64,000 bases of DNA, from the NCBI RefSeq assembly GCF_000350225.1, contig NW_005179126.1, positions 62,001-126,000 on the forward strand, given 5' to 3'. Positions 29,430 to 39,005 of the stretch are shown here, piece after piece. The stretch comes from Chondrus crispus (taxonomy: Eukaryota > Rhodophyta > Florideophyceae > Gigartinales > Gigartinaceae). The notes under the pieces were generated by a model. That model was given only the letters and a program-made list of their open reading frames with translations, was not told the origin of the DNA and made no database searches. Made by a program: the position numbers and the translations under genes. Position 1 is the first letter of the stretch. Every line of letters begins with the position of its first letter.

Positions 29430-32400
29430 AGAGGGGAATCTCGCATGAGTCGCGAGAGGCACAGGGTCGATGTACTGTGCCCGGGGCTCAGCCCCGTTCC
29501 CCGTCTCTAAAGGAAAAATCGGGCCTCGAGGAGGAGGTTGTTGGATTGGTGGATAAACCCAAAGGGCCAGCTCAAGTCAAGAAAATTTTGAGCCGAGCCC
29601 GAGATCATCCGCTGGAAGAAGTTCGAAGACCCTGGTACAGGGTTAAGCGAAGGGAGTGTCCCGAGAAGATTTTGGTCCTTGCGCGAAAGAACTACAAAGT
29701 TTACGCGGACATCGGACCCACAATTGGATTGATGAGCCGGGTGTTGTCTGTTTTAGACACCGGCGCGGGACCAAACCTTGTGCGAAAATCGGAACTCCCA
29801 GCTGGAATGGAATCTCTAGTGTCCTACGGACCGACCCAAGATATCGGCGACGCGAACAATAGGCCACTCCGGACTCTCGGCACAATTAGAATGCCTGTGA
29901 GGCTTGGAAAATTTGTGGCCGCAGCCGAGTTTATTGTATGCGAAAAACTAGCCGTCCCGCTAATTCTAGGCGCGGACTACTGTGACCGGTTTGTGGAAGC
30001 AATTTATCCAAGGAAGAAAACGGTTGAGTTGGCGGATTTCTCGGAGGTTCCCATAGTTAGGCGGTTCTCGACGAGAAAAGGGAAGAAGAATCTCGTCGCG
30101 GGAGAGGACGAGAATGATGGAAAGGGGGAGCGAATTTCCCCTAAGGTAAAAGTGGCAAGAGCCACAACTATCGAGCCAGGGACGCAACGCGTCGTGGAAT
30201 GCACCTCGAAGAGGGCGGGCTTGGTGGTGGTTCAGCCGTACTCGTCGTTGTACGAAAGGCACGGGTTGACGTGCACGAATGGTGTCGTTCAGGTTGAGCC
30301 TGACAGGTCATTTCGTTTACTCGTTGCGAATTTTAGGACGTACCCTGTCAGGGTGCAAAAAGGCCAAGTGGTGGCAGAATTATTACCGCATCCGAGAGCC
30401 GCGCTCGAGAGCAAAACCACCATTGGTGAAGTTCTCGGAATTCAAGAAAGGAAGAACGAAAATTTTCCTAATTCCCCCAAGACGCCTACGGGCGAGACAA
30501 GAGGCGAACCGTCGGATCAAGCGCGCGAGGACCAGCCAGGAGAACGGTCGGCAGAGCTCTCCGCGTCGGCATCTACGAAGCCGCAACGCAGGATTGAGCC
30601 GCCACCGCCGGACGTGGAGGACCTCGACCTGAGCCACGTGCCGGAACGGCTGCGCGAGCGGTTCCGTCGGATGTTGAAGAAGTATTCAAGGATGTGGGAT
30701 GGGACGCTTGGCGAAATTAATACCACCGTCCATCGGATCGAGTTGATCCCCGAGACTCGTCCCATCGCACAAGCCCCGTATCGGGCCGGACCTAGAGCCC
30801 GCGAAGTAGAAGATGCAGAGGTGCAGAAGATGTTGGAGGCAGGAGTGATAGAACCAGCGCAGTCAGAATGGGCGTCGCCCGTGTTGCTGGTGCCAAAGCC
30901 GGATGGGTCAATGCGTTTTTGCGTAGACTACCGCAGGCTGAACGCAGTAACGGTGAAGGACACGTACCCCTTACCGCGCATGGATGAGTGCCTGGACTCG
31001 CTTGGTGACACCAAGGTTTTCTCCGCGTTGGACGCGATTTCGGGATATTGGCAGATGCCTATCCCTGAGTGCGACCGCGACAAGACCGCATTTTCGTGTC
31101 ACTCAGGACTGTATCGCTTCTCAAGAATGCCCTTCGGGCTAACTAACGCGCCAGCGACGTTTCAGAGAGCAATGGATATCCTGCTCTCTCCGTTCCGTTG
31201 GAAATGCTGTTTGGTGTATCTAGACGACATAATCATTTTTAGCAAGTCGTGGGAGGAGCACATCCTGCACGTGGATGAAATACTTTCCGTATTGGAAAAG
31301 GCAGGTGTCAAGCTCAAGCTTCGCAAGTGCGAATTTTTCGTGGAAAAGATCAAGTACCTGGGCCACGTCGTCCGCCCAGGTACGCTAGAAGTCGATGTCG
31401 CGCGAACCGCCGCGTTGGAACAAGTGCGGTACCCGCGAACACAGACACAGCTCAGGAGCTTCCTGGGACTCTGCAATGTCTACCGCAGGTTCGTTCCGCA
31501 TTATGCGAAAATCGCGCGGCCTCTAAACCAACTACTGAAGAAAGGACAACCGGTCCAGTTGGAAGGATTCGACGAACCATGCAAGAAAGCTTTTCATAAG
31601 CTCAAGGACGCCATCTTGGCACCGCCGGTGTTGGCGCTGCCGAAGAAGGACCTACCCTACTCGGTAGATACCGATGCAGGCGACTACCAAATTGGCGCTG
31701 CACTATTTCAAACACACCCGGATGCGCAACGCAAACCCATCGGGTTCTTTTCAAGAACGTTAGCCGCAGCCGAGAGAAACTATTCGGTATCAGAAAAAGA
31801 ATGTATAGCGGTAATTTGGGCCGTACAGACCTTAAGACCATATCTATATGGCGAGCACTTCGTCGTGCATACCGACCATGCCTCATTGAGGTGGTTGATG
31901 AACGTAACCGACCCCAGCGGGAGATTAATCCGATGGAGGCTCCGCCTCTCGGAATTCGATTTTGAAATCAAGTACAAAAAGGGAAAGGCTATCAGCCAGG
32001 CGGACGCCTTGTCAAGGTTGCGAACCGCAGGAGAAACCGTCGACGAAATCGACGACGAAATCCCTTGCTTTATGGCCGAACCGGCCGAGAGTACAGTGGA
32101 GGACGAGGAAAGTTTTGACGCGATAGACGACATCCTCGCTCTTGAGGGGGGGACCGCCCCTGATCGCCTCGATCAATTCCAAGCTGTCACTCCGGAGGAG
32201 CTCATTCGCGAGCAAGCCGTCGACCCCTTCTGCAACCGCATCAAGGAAGAAATGGACGCCGGAAAGGTGAGAACGTTCAGCACGGAGACCGAGGAACTCG
32301 AAGGAACTCTATGCCGTACCGCGGCAGAGTTTGTACAAGTGGTAATACCACAATCGTTAAGGGACCGCGTCCTAGGGTTGAGCCACTACGCAAAATTGGC

Positions 32401-33883
32401 AGGCCACCCGGGAGGCAGGAAACTTTACAAGACTTTGAGAAGATATTTTTATTGGCCTACGATGGCCCTAGACTGCTATGCAGTCGCGAAGAATTGCGCC
32501 GCATGTGCGCGGGAAAGGGTGAAGTTAAGAAAAAACACGAAGGAAATGAAGCTGTTCACGCCCAAAGCCCCGCTGGAGTTTGTCGCCATCGACATCCTCG
32601 GCGAGCTAATTACAACTAAGCGAGGAAATCGGTATATTCTCGTGATCAGCGATCGATACTCGAAACTGGTACGAACCGTACCGTTGAAGAAGATATCAGC
32701 TGCTCACATCGCACAAGCCTTCGTTCACCATTGGGTATTCGTGTACGGACCGCCGGTCAAGCTACTGTCCGACAATGGAACACAGTTCACGGCCCGGTTC
32801 TTTCAGAATGTCTGCCGAATTCTGGGCATACGCAATGTGTTCACGACTACGTACCACCCGCAAGCCAACGGCCAAGTTGAGAGATTTAACCGCACGCTGA
32901 CTTCCGCGTTGCGAAAATACGTTGGAGAGCATCCCAAGGACTGGGACTTATTTAGCGACGCTGTGACGTTCGCCTACAACACACAAGTTCATCGAACTAC
33001 GAACATTGCGCCCTTCGAGCTGGTGTTGGCTCGGGCGCCGAGAAACATTGCGTTACAAGCGCAACCAACATTGGAGAATTTCAGCTCGTCACGAGCATAC
33101 TACCTGAAATGGCAGTCGTGGTTGGAGAGCCTAATGCGAAGCGCCGATAGGAGTTTGCGAAAGGAACAAGCCCGGTACAAGCGAAATTTCGACGCACGCC
33201 TTCGCAAACCGCAATACGAGATCCCACCAGGGTCCTACGTGTTCCTCCGGAAGGAGCAGGGCACGGCTAGCGAACCGAAACACAAGTTGGCACAAGTCGC
33301 TACAGGACCTTATCAGGTCAGAAGATCGGACCAACATACGGTAGTCATTGCCATTGGCGATCAGGAGGAACGCGTATCGCGAGACAGGGTGGAGTTGGCC
33401 CCAAGCCCGATGGACCATGCGCCGATAACCGGCCTACGTCAAGCGCTACAGTTCCTGGGAGAGCCGGAATTAAACGAAGAAGGAGAGGCAACGGAGGACG
33501 ACGAACGTCCTCACACCCTTGCGCCTACGTCAGGGGACCAGGATAATTTAGTCGGTCAAACGCCGACAGCGGAGACACCTCCAGGTCTACGAGAGTTCGG
33601 AAAGTCCAGAGATGAGGATGAGCCGCTGGCTCTTCGGAAGGGGGAACGACAGTTGGACACGCAGGAAGAAGGAACTGAGAGTCAGGAGTATGTGATCGAC
33701 AAGCTCGTGGACCACGGCTACGACGGGGAAAAATTAATTCTGAAGGTGGAATGGTACGGTTATACGCCCGAGGAAGCGACGTGGGAGCCCATTGAGCAAT
33801 TGCCCCGCAGCGCGGCGGTCACGTATTTCCGAAGGAAAAGACTATCCTTGCCCGCGCAGATCGCGCAAGCGCAATCAGGATAG
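29192..33883 (+). CDS. pol: Inner Ty3 pol polyprotein with chromodomain
   Basis: The 1,563 uninterrupted codons lie in the -1 frame relative to gag and overlap it by 238 bases, so expression probably needs a -1 shift. I could not find a canonical slippery heptamer in the overlap. Domains: retropepsin (VLDTGAGPNLVRKSELP, ~187), RT (FCVDYRRLNAVTVKDTYPLP; YLDD at ~676), RNase H (SVDTDAGDYQIGAALF, ~825), integrase zinc region (H..H, CAAC; ~1063-1110) and core (AIDILG; LSDNGTQF ~1192; NGQVERFN), a linker, and a C-terminal chromodomain (YVIDKLVDHGYDGEKLILKV ... WYGY ... ATWEPIEQL, ~1497-1550). All catalytic motifs look intact. The chromodomain may direct integration to particular chromatin. Confidence 0.95.
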   Translation: MHSFPPGNAPSFGKLRGAVSDGEVRDTIDELPEGQELVRFADGEHAECFNAEVEPTLQRAHRGARVVGCEKDPATAGKLERGISHESREAQGRCTVPGAQPRSPSLKEKSGLEEEVVGLVDKPKGPAQVKKILSRARDHPLEEVRRPWYRVKRRECPEKILVLARKNYKVYADIGPTIGLMSRVLSVLDTGAGPNLVRKSELPAGMESLVSYGPTQDIGDANNRPLRTLGTIRMPVRLGKFVAAAEFIVCEKLAVPLILGADYCDRFVEAIYPRKKTVELADFSEVPIVRRFSTRKGKKNLVAGEDENDGKGERISPKVKVARATTIEPGTQRVVECTSKRAGLVVVQPYSSLYERHGLTCTNGVVQVEPDRSFRLLVANFRTYPVRVQKGQVVAELLPHPRAALESKTTIGEVLGIQERKNENFPNSPKTPTGETRGEPSDQAREDQPGERSAELSASASTKPQRRIEPPPPDVEDLDLSHVPERLRERFRRMLKKYSRMWDGTLGEINTTVHRIELIPETRPIAQAPYRAGPRAREVEDAEVQKMLEAGVIEPAQSEWASPVLLVPKPDGSMRFCVDYRRLNAVTVKDTYPLPRMDECLDSLGDTKVFSALDAISGYWQMPIPECDRDKTAFSCHSGLYRFSRMPFGLTNAPATFQRAMDILLSPFRWKCCLVYLDDIIIFSKSWEEHILHVDEILSVLEKAGVKLKLRKCEFFVEKIKYLGHVVRPGTLEVDVARTAALEQVRYPRTQTQLRSFLGLCNVYRRFVPHYAKIARPLNQLLKKGQPVQLEGFDEPCKKAFHKLKDAILAPPVLALPKKDLPYSVDTDAGDYQIGAALFQTHPDAQRKPIGFFSRTLAAAERNYSVSEKECIAVIWAVQTLRPYLYGEHFVVHTDHASLRWLMNVTDPSGRLIRWRLRLSEFDFEIKYKKGKAISQADALSRLRTAGETVDEIDDEIPCFMAEPAESTVEDEESFDAIDDILALEGGTAPDRLDQFQAVTPEELIREQAVDPFCNRIKEEMDAGKVRTFSTETEELEGTLCRTAAEFVQVVIPQSLRDRVLGLSHYAKLAGHPGGRKLYKTLRRYFYWPTMALDCYAVAKNCAACARERVKLRKNTKEMKLFTPKAPLEFVAIDILGELITTKRGNRYILVISDRYSKLVRTVPLKKISAAHIAQAFVHHWVFVYGPPVKLLSDNGTQFTARFFQNVCRILGIRNVFTTTYHPQANGQVERFNRTLTSALRKYVGEHPKDWDLFSDAVTFAYNTQVHRTTNIAPFELVLARAPRNIALQAQPTLENFSSSRAYYLKWQSWLESLMRSADRSLRKEQARYKRNFDARLRKPQYEIPPGSYVFLRKEQGTASEPKHKLAQVATGPYQVRRSDQHTVVIAIGDQEERVSRDRVELAPSPMDHAPITGLRQALQFLGEPELNEEGEATEDDERPHTLAPTSGDQDNLVGQTPTAETPPGLREFGKSRDEDEPLALRKGERQLDTQEEGTESQEYVIDKLVDHGYDGEKLILKVEWYGYTPEEATWEPIEQLPRSAAVTYFRRKRLSLPAQIAQAQSG

Positions 33884-34427
33884 TGGCAACCAAGAATTTC
33901 ACATGTCATTGTCAGTGCGGTAATCCGCGCGGGGCATAGCGAGCCGACCTGAGGGTCGAGAAAAGGAGAATGATGAGATGGAACGAACCAGGTGAGGGGC
34001 CTTCAGACAGCCAACCCGCAAGTAGACGCAGCGCGCGCACGAGTAGGATGAGCGTTGTGATGAGATACTCAGGTCCGAAGTCGCGTAACGATGTGCCAAG
34101 CGAGAAAAGAACGCTGGAAGAACGGGGACATAGACTGGATAGTCCACCTCCTTCACTCTTACCTTCATATCTGTTCGGTCTCGTTTTTGTTTTATTTGTG
34201 ATTGCTTTTGTGTTGTTCTATTTTATTTTATTGTTGAGACATTAGGGACACGACCCCGCACCGCGGAGGTCCGTCAGCAAGTCTATGAGAAGTCCAAGGA
34301 GGACATTGAAGAGGCGATGATCTTCGAGATCAATTCCGCCTTTGACAAGGTTACGGCCGACGCCCGCGTGGCGGGATTCTCACCATTCAGGGCAAGGCCG
34401 AGGAGGAGCTAAGAGACGTAGGAGAAC
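33884..34427 (+). other. Spacer after pol with a short coding-like piece
   Basis: No ORF of note lies up to 34,240, and a T-rich stretch occupies 34,160-34,240. From about 34,265 a plus frame encodes EVRQQVYEKSKEDIEEAMIF and then INSAFDKV, ending near 34,412. It looks like a fragment of a real helical protein of unknown identity. Confidence 0.35.
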
Positions 34428-35657
34428 ATGACTCTACGACGGGTGTTCCTACGTCGTGGATGGAGCCAGAAGGAGATGAGGCACTACACACGCGCTTTAC
34501 GAACGGGGGTGTATTTTTCGACTCTAAGGCAAGACGCCAGAGAGGCAGAGCTGAAGCAACGGTTCTGCCATGCTGTCTGCATCTCTAGAGGACGTGAAGA
34601 AGGGGACAAGCTGTCCAATCTGGCCGAGGTGGAAGAGGTGCTAACAGGGGATCAAGCTTGGTTTTCAGGTCGTCGACGTCTGTTCATCTTCGATGATGTC
34701 TGGTCGCGCAACAGCAATGACGAGGGGGTTCTGCTAAAACTGTCCAGCCTTGCCAGCACGGCAGTGCGAAATGGTGAGCCTGCGAGCAGGGTTTTGTACT
34801 CTACAAGGGATCCGACGCTCATAGATCTGGGGGAGCAAGTTAAGTTTGAGGCGAGAGAAGGGCGCAATGCGTACGACATGCTGATTTATGCGAGTGAGGC
34901 ATCGCGTGGTGAAGTAGAAGATCCAATATCGAGAGAGGCGTTTGGGGAGATTCTTGCCATGTGTGCGGGACTACCATTGGCTCTGAATGTAGCAGGACTC
35001 AATGTGAAACAATCAAGAGGGGCTCGTACCGGGGACCTACTAAAGTTGTGGACGCGGTACCTGAAGACGATCAAAGAGAGTAAAGGGAGTGGGGCAATCG
35101 GCGCGCAGAAAGGAAGGGGCGGGTATGAATCGCTCTACGCAATGCTCCGCTCTTCGTTACAGTTTCTGGACTCACGTGACAGCGAAGAATCTCCGTGTTT
35201 CGCGGACATGCACCGGGCATTGTGTGTAATGAAGAAACAGGATGTGATCCTTCTGGGAGTGTTGAGGGATCTGTGGGGAACGGGCGAAGTTGACATCGCA
35301 AGAAAGTATGCGATGCAGATGAACAGTGTAGGGTTGGTTGAAATTCGAGATGTGGCGAACCGGGAAAGCCAAGGGGTAAGTCTTCAGGATCTTACGCATC
35401 ATTTCGCAGTCTTTGAAACAGGCCAGGTGGAAGGCCCTAGCTGGGAAAAGCACTGGTGTCGGAAGCTGGTTGATAGCTACCGGAAAGGGAGGGATGTGAT
35501 GGAAGTAGTTGTTGAATATCAGGGCCCCGAGGATGGCGAGGCGAAGGAGGGATATTTTTTCGAGAACATTTGTCTACTGCTTATCAGGACAGAGCTGATG
35601 AAAGAGCTGAGCTGTTTGCTTAATAGTAGTAGGTGGGTGATCAAGGTTTTTTGTTGA
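34428..35657 (+). CDS. NB-ARC-type ATPase ORF carried by the retrotransposon
   Basis: ATG 34,428, 409 codons, uninterrupted. Residues 85-92 are LFIFDDVW (kinase-2/Walker B). Residues 120-128 are SRVLYSTRD (RNBS-B/sensor-like). Residues 179-186 are CAGLPLAL (GLPL motif), followed by a winged-helix-like part (FADMHRALCVMKKQDVI, LLGVLRDLW). This is the NB-ARC arrangement of plant-type NLR and related algal signalling ATPases. The P-loop is not visible; another frame just upstream has GVFF-type sequence, so the N-terminus has probably been lost or shifted. No leucine-rich, TPR or WD40 sensor follows. It lies in the sense strand between pol and the antisense ORF, inside the LTRs. It could be a captured host gene or an older nested insertion. 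I consider it a degenerate capture unless shown to be expressed. Confidence 0.65.
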   Translation: MTLRRVFLRRGWSQKEMRHYTRALRTGVYFSTLRQDAREAELKQRFCHAVCISRGREEGDKLSNLAEVEEVLTGDQAWFSGRRRLFIFDDVWSRNSNDEGVLLKLSSLASTAVRNGEPASRVLYSTRDPTLIDLGEQVKFEAREGRNAYDMLIYASEASRGEVEDPISREAFGEILAMCAGLPLALNVAGLNVKQSRGARTGDLLKLWTRYLKTIKESKGSGAIGAQKGRGGYESLYAMLRSSLQFLDSRDSEESPCFADMHRALCVMKKQDVILLGVLRDLWGTGEVDIARKYAMQMNSVGLVEIRDVANRESQGVSLQDLTHHFAVFETGQVEGPSWEKHWCRKLVDSYRKGRDVMEVVVEYQGPEDGEAKEGYFFENICLLLIRTELMKELSCLLNSSRWVIKVFC

Positions 35658-37230
35658 TGAAGGGTGTGTGACAACGGGAGGCGTACCTCTTGAGGATGAA
35701 GAGACGCACCACGATACGAGGGGAGAGTCCGAAGGGCAGGCAGTTGTTGTTGGATGGCCCACCCCGTAAGCCGCGGGACCTCCCCGAGTACGCCGCAACA
35801 ACACCCCACAAATATCGACAAGTGTCGCGATGCCCAAGTGGAACGCAGGACACCGCTCGGAATTTTCAATTAATTTTAAGGAGAAAGCGACGCGGTCGAG
35901 CGCATGGGACGCTGAGCCTTTTTGGGATAAGTGAGCTGCACACGGTTCGCGACCACGACGAACGTTGCCTCTGTCGAGACAACGTCATCCGATCGCGCTT
36001 ATCTCTTTTATTTTGTCAGTGTTTTTGTTTTGGGTTTGCTTTCTATTTTGTTTTGTCACCTCCTAGATGTGACCCCACCCCACCTCACACTACGGACGCC
36101 GGTCAGCCGACATGTTACGATCAAGAGGGGGCTCAACCGGGACCCAGAACGAGGGGTATGACACTCCGAGGTGCGCGAAGGACGATCAAGAGAAAGACCC
36201 GAGGGGTACAAAGCTGACAGTACGATCCGCGTCGCGGAAGGACGTGTTGGAAATCGTGAAGGATGCCCGTCGACATTGCACCCAACTTTAATTCCGTCGC
36301 GACTCCCTTTGTTACTATTTTTCCTTCTGGAAATGAGCAGGAACCGTCGATAAGACACACATCAAAGTACAGCATCCGATCGCGAGAGCAGGACGGCGCT
36401 CGCCGAAGGGAAACGATGGCTCGCGTGTAGAAGAACAAATGTTTCGTGGACACGCGAGGAAGACGGACACGACTACCGAAAACGAGGACGGTGTGCAAAT
36501 GGCGAGTAACCCTCGCAAGGTCTTTACCAAGTATCGACGATTTGGTACTGTAGGCTCTAAAGCCTGCGCGAGAACAGAACTCCGTCGAGGAGGTCACATT
36601 TCGTGGCACCTCGTACGAAGAAGATCGTATTCGTCAAAGACAGGAATGTCATGAAGTGATACGAGCTCCGACACCCTTTTTGAATCTTTTTATTGTTGCA
36701 GTGTCGACGCGAGGGAGATTAGAACAATGGCCACAGATTTCTGTTAACGTTTCGTGAACCTCAAAACCCCCCTACCACTTTGTTGACCGTGATAACGGAC
36801 GTCTACGGTGGCGTCGCGATAACAGTTGAGGGATGACGTCGCTCGTATGGCGTCGACTCTACTATATTTTTTATGAGAACCGTGTGAGGACAGCCTCACA
36901 CAAAAAGGGCAATTTGGGAGAATGAGGAGGAAAATGGGAGACGCACGCTGTGATAGGAGGATGGCAGAACGAGAACGTGTGAGAAAGAGGAGGGAAATGT
37001 GACGAGGAAAAAGAGAAGGAAATGGCAAAATGGGGATGCGACCGCAGAGGCGGGACGCATACAAAAAAAAAGAGAGAAAAAAAAAGAGGAGGAAAGTGAA
37101 GGTAACGGGGGATACGCAGGTGATTCATTTTATTATCCAAAAGCTACAGGATGACGTCAATAACCAGACGTCACCCCAAACGGGTAATAATCCGAGAACG
37201 GATCACGGGGAAGTCGCTCTAAGCGGCAGG
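35658..37230. other. Long spacer between the NB-ARC ORF and the antisense ORF
   Basis: Only short ORFs are present. There is a T-rich tract at ~36,000-36,060 and an A/G-rich tract at ~36,900-37,110 with runs such as AAAAAAAAAGAGG. I see no conserved domain. It may hold promoter or 3' end signals for the flanking ORFs. Confidence 0.4.
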
Positions 37231-38895
37231 TCATTGGGGCGGCACACCCAAGGATTTTTCCTTCGGGAGTGAGGTAACGAGTCGAGCAAGGACTCGCAGA
37301 TCATCGAGGGAAGCCCCTTGGAGAGCTTCACCTTCGATGCCATGAGCGCGGAGCAATGTGCAGTAGATGTCAATGGCTCCGTCGCTCTTTTTGGGAATTG
37401 ATGGGGACGGTGGGGAAGACAATGCTTCCCTAACCGACAGAGTTTCGGTATGCCCTGCCGAGGGGATATCGACAGCAGGAGGAGCAGCAGCAGGGGCTGC
37501 AGGGAGAGGGGAATCTGGAGCAGACGGTCGGGGGCAAACGTCGTCTGCGCGGGGATCTACGGCTCGTATGGGAGCTACGTCAGGGGTTGGAACTTGGTTG
37601 CCGAATTGGCGACTGAGGCGCGCTTCGGAGGGAGAGCACAAGGCGGATGTACAAGGGTTGAACCAGACAAAGTCACCCGCCGCACTGTGACTTCGTTCGG
37701 GAGAAAAGGACGGGCGTCGCCTGGCGAAGGATCGGGGTGAGTTGATAGGGGGATCAACATCCCAGTCGACCTGATTGATCTTTTCGAGTAAGGAGTGCAG
37801 TTCGAAGTCGGTGTCTGCTCCGCCCAAGGGCACAGTATAGTCCAAAAGGCACATGAGCTCGACGAGCTTCGGAGGAAGATACCAAAGCCGCCAACAATCG
37901 TACGCCTCCCAGAGCAAGGTGGCGGCTACCTTCACGCACCACTCCGTCAAAAAGACAACCCACAACCGGTGACGAGGATCAATGAGATGGCTTCCAAAGT
38001 AGGTAAGGATGGGACCGAGCTCTGCCCAAAACCCTTGGCAGACCTCAAATTGTCCCCACCACGAGGGGAGTTGCTGGTACCGGTTGGGATAGTGTGACTG
38101 AGCAATTTCCCCCGCCTCAACCATTTGGTAAGCTAGGAAATATCCCGTGTCCGATCTCATCTTACGCTCGAATCGGACCGTATGCTGGAAGAAGGGGATG
38201 TTCCCGCGTTTCGTATATCGGAAATTGAGGGGGAGGATTGCGCGCGTGTATGACAGGGCATCGTTAGTCACCGTCAGTTGGTTATGCCACAGGCGGTCCG
38301 CCTCGAGCACGGGGTTACCCCGTGTCCAGCTGAGGAGGTTGTCAAGGTAATCACGCTCCCCCTCCGTGCGAAACTTCCACTTGTCACATCCGAAGGACGG
38401 AGGGATGAGGGCATCGGATAGGGATAGGTCGAGGCGGTCGAGGACGGCTTCCATGAACCGCAGGGATAGGCCCTGTCGGCCACGAGGGGAGAAACGACGC
38501 AGGATAGAAGGGGGAATGGCGACACGGGCACGCCAATCGTAGGAGGAAATGGCTTGAAGGGGAAGGTGACCCGGTAACATCCCCGCACCGTCGGCAAAGT
38601 CGCGCCCGATGTTAATGACGTCGCGCACGTCGATGGCGGAAAACCAAGGAGTGGCCGCGTACAGTAAGGGATAGTCGCGCATGTATTTACCTTGGAGCTC
38701 GGCTAGTGAGGGGTATCGACAAGGGGCTGATGAAGGATGGAGATCGAGATGAGAGACCGGTTCAGGAACATTGGTGTTCGGGGGAAGTCGGGGTATAGAA
38801 GGAAGGTCGCTAGGAATGGAAGGCGTGTGTGAGAAGCCCACACCGCGGCGGCCGCGGGCGGTATGTCCGACAGTGGGATCCGATGAAGGAAACAT
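37231..38895 (-). CDS. Antisense ORF of the inner Ty3 element, unknown function
   Basis: ATG at 38,893-38,895, 554 codons with no stop, on the strand opposite to gag-pol. The open frame extends to 38,964 via a TTG. Residues ~60-380 look globular and tryptophan-rich (YPLLYAATPWFSAIDVRDVI, YQQLPSWWGQFEVCQGFW, WRLWYLPPKLVELMCLLDYT). A proline/alanine/serine-rich region follows, then a helical C-terminus (IDIYCTLLRAHGIEGEAL). I recognise no family. It starts about 110 bp inside the 3' LTR, so LTR antisense transcription could drive it. Antisense ORFs in this position are known from giant plant Ty3 elements. Its length and clean frame argue for selection until recently. Confidence 0.65.
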   Translation of the reverse strand: MFPSSDPTVGHTARGRRGVGFSHTPSIPSDLPSIPRLPPNTNVPEPVSHLDLHPSSAPCRYPSLAELQGKYMRDYPLLYAATPWFSAIDVRDVINIGRDFADGAGMLPGHLPLQAISSYDWRARVAIPPSILRRFSPRGRQGLSLRFMEAVLDRLDLSLSDALIPPSFGCDKWKFRTEGERDYLDNLLSWTRGNPVLEADRLWHNQLTVTNDALSYTRAILPLNFRYTKRGNIPFFQHTVRFERKMRSDTGYFLAYQMVEAGEIAQSHYPNRYQQLPSWWGQFEVCQGFWAELGPILTYFGSHLIDPRHRLWVVFLTEWCVKVAATLLWEAYDCWRLWYLPPKLVELMCLLDYTVPLGGADTDFELHSLLEKINQVDWDVDPPINSPRSFARRRPSFSPERSHSAAGDFVWFNPCTSALCSPSEARLSRQFGNQVPTPDVAPIRAVDPRADDVCPRPSAPDSPLPAAPAAAPPAVDIPSAGHTETLSVREALSSPPSPSIPKKSDGAIDIYCTLLRAHGIEGEALQGASLDDLRVLARLVTSLPKEKSLGVPPQ

Positions 38896-38993
38896 GGAGA
38901 TCGTCTTACTCTCACGCGAGCGGCGACCGATGGTCGGAAGAAAAAGGAAGGAGTTGGGAAGCAAGGGAGTGAAGCCGCTGCGCGAGAGCGCTC

Positions 38994-39005
38994 AGAAGGG
39001 GGATA
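38994..39005 (+). other. Polypurine tract
   Basis: AGAAGGGGGATA immediately precedes the 3' LTR start at 39,006, the usual place for the plus-strand DNA primer. Its presence shows that the region carrying the extra ORFs belongs between pol and the 3' LTR. Confidence 0.75.

Noticed and set aside
36900..37110. A/G-rich tract as a second polypurine tract
   Set aside because: It is long, irregular and far from the LTR; the tract at 38,994-39,005 is in the correct place.
33884..39005. The cargo region as a separate nested transposon with its own ends
   Set aside because: No inverted or direct terminal repeats or duplication were seen at its borders. It is not excluded, only unsupported.
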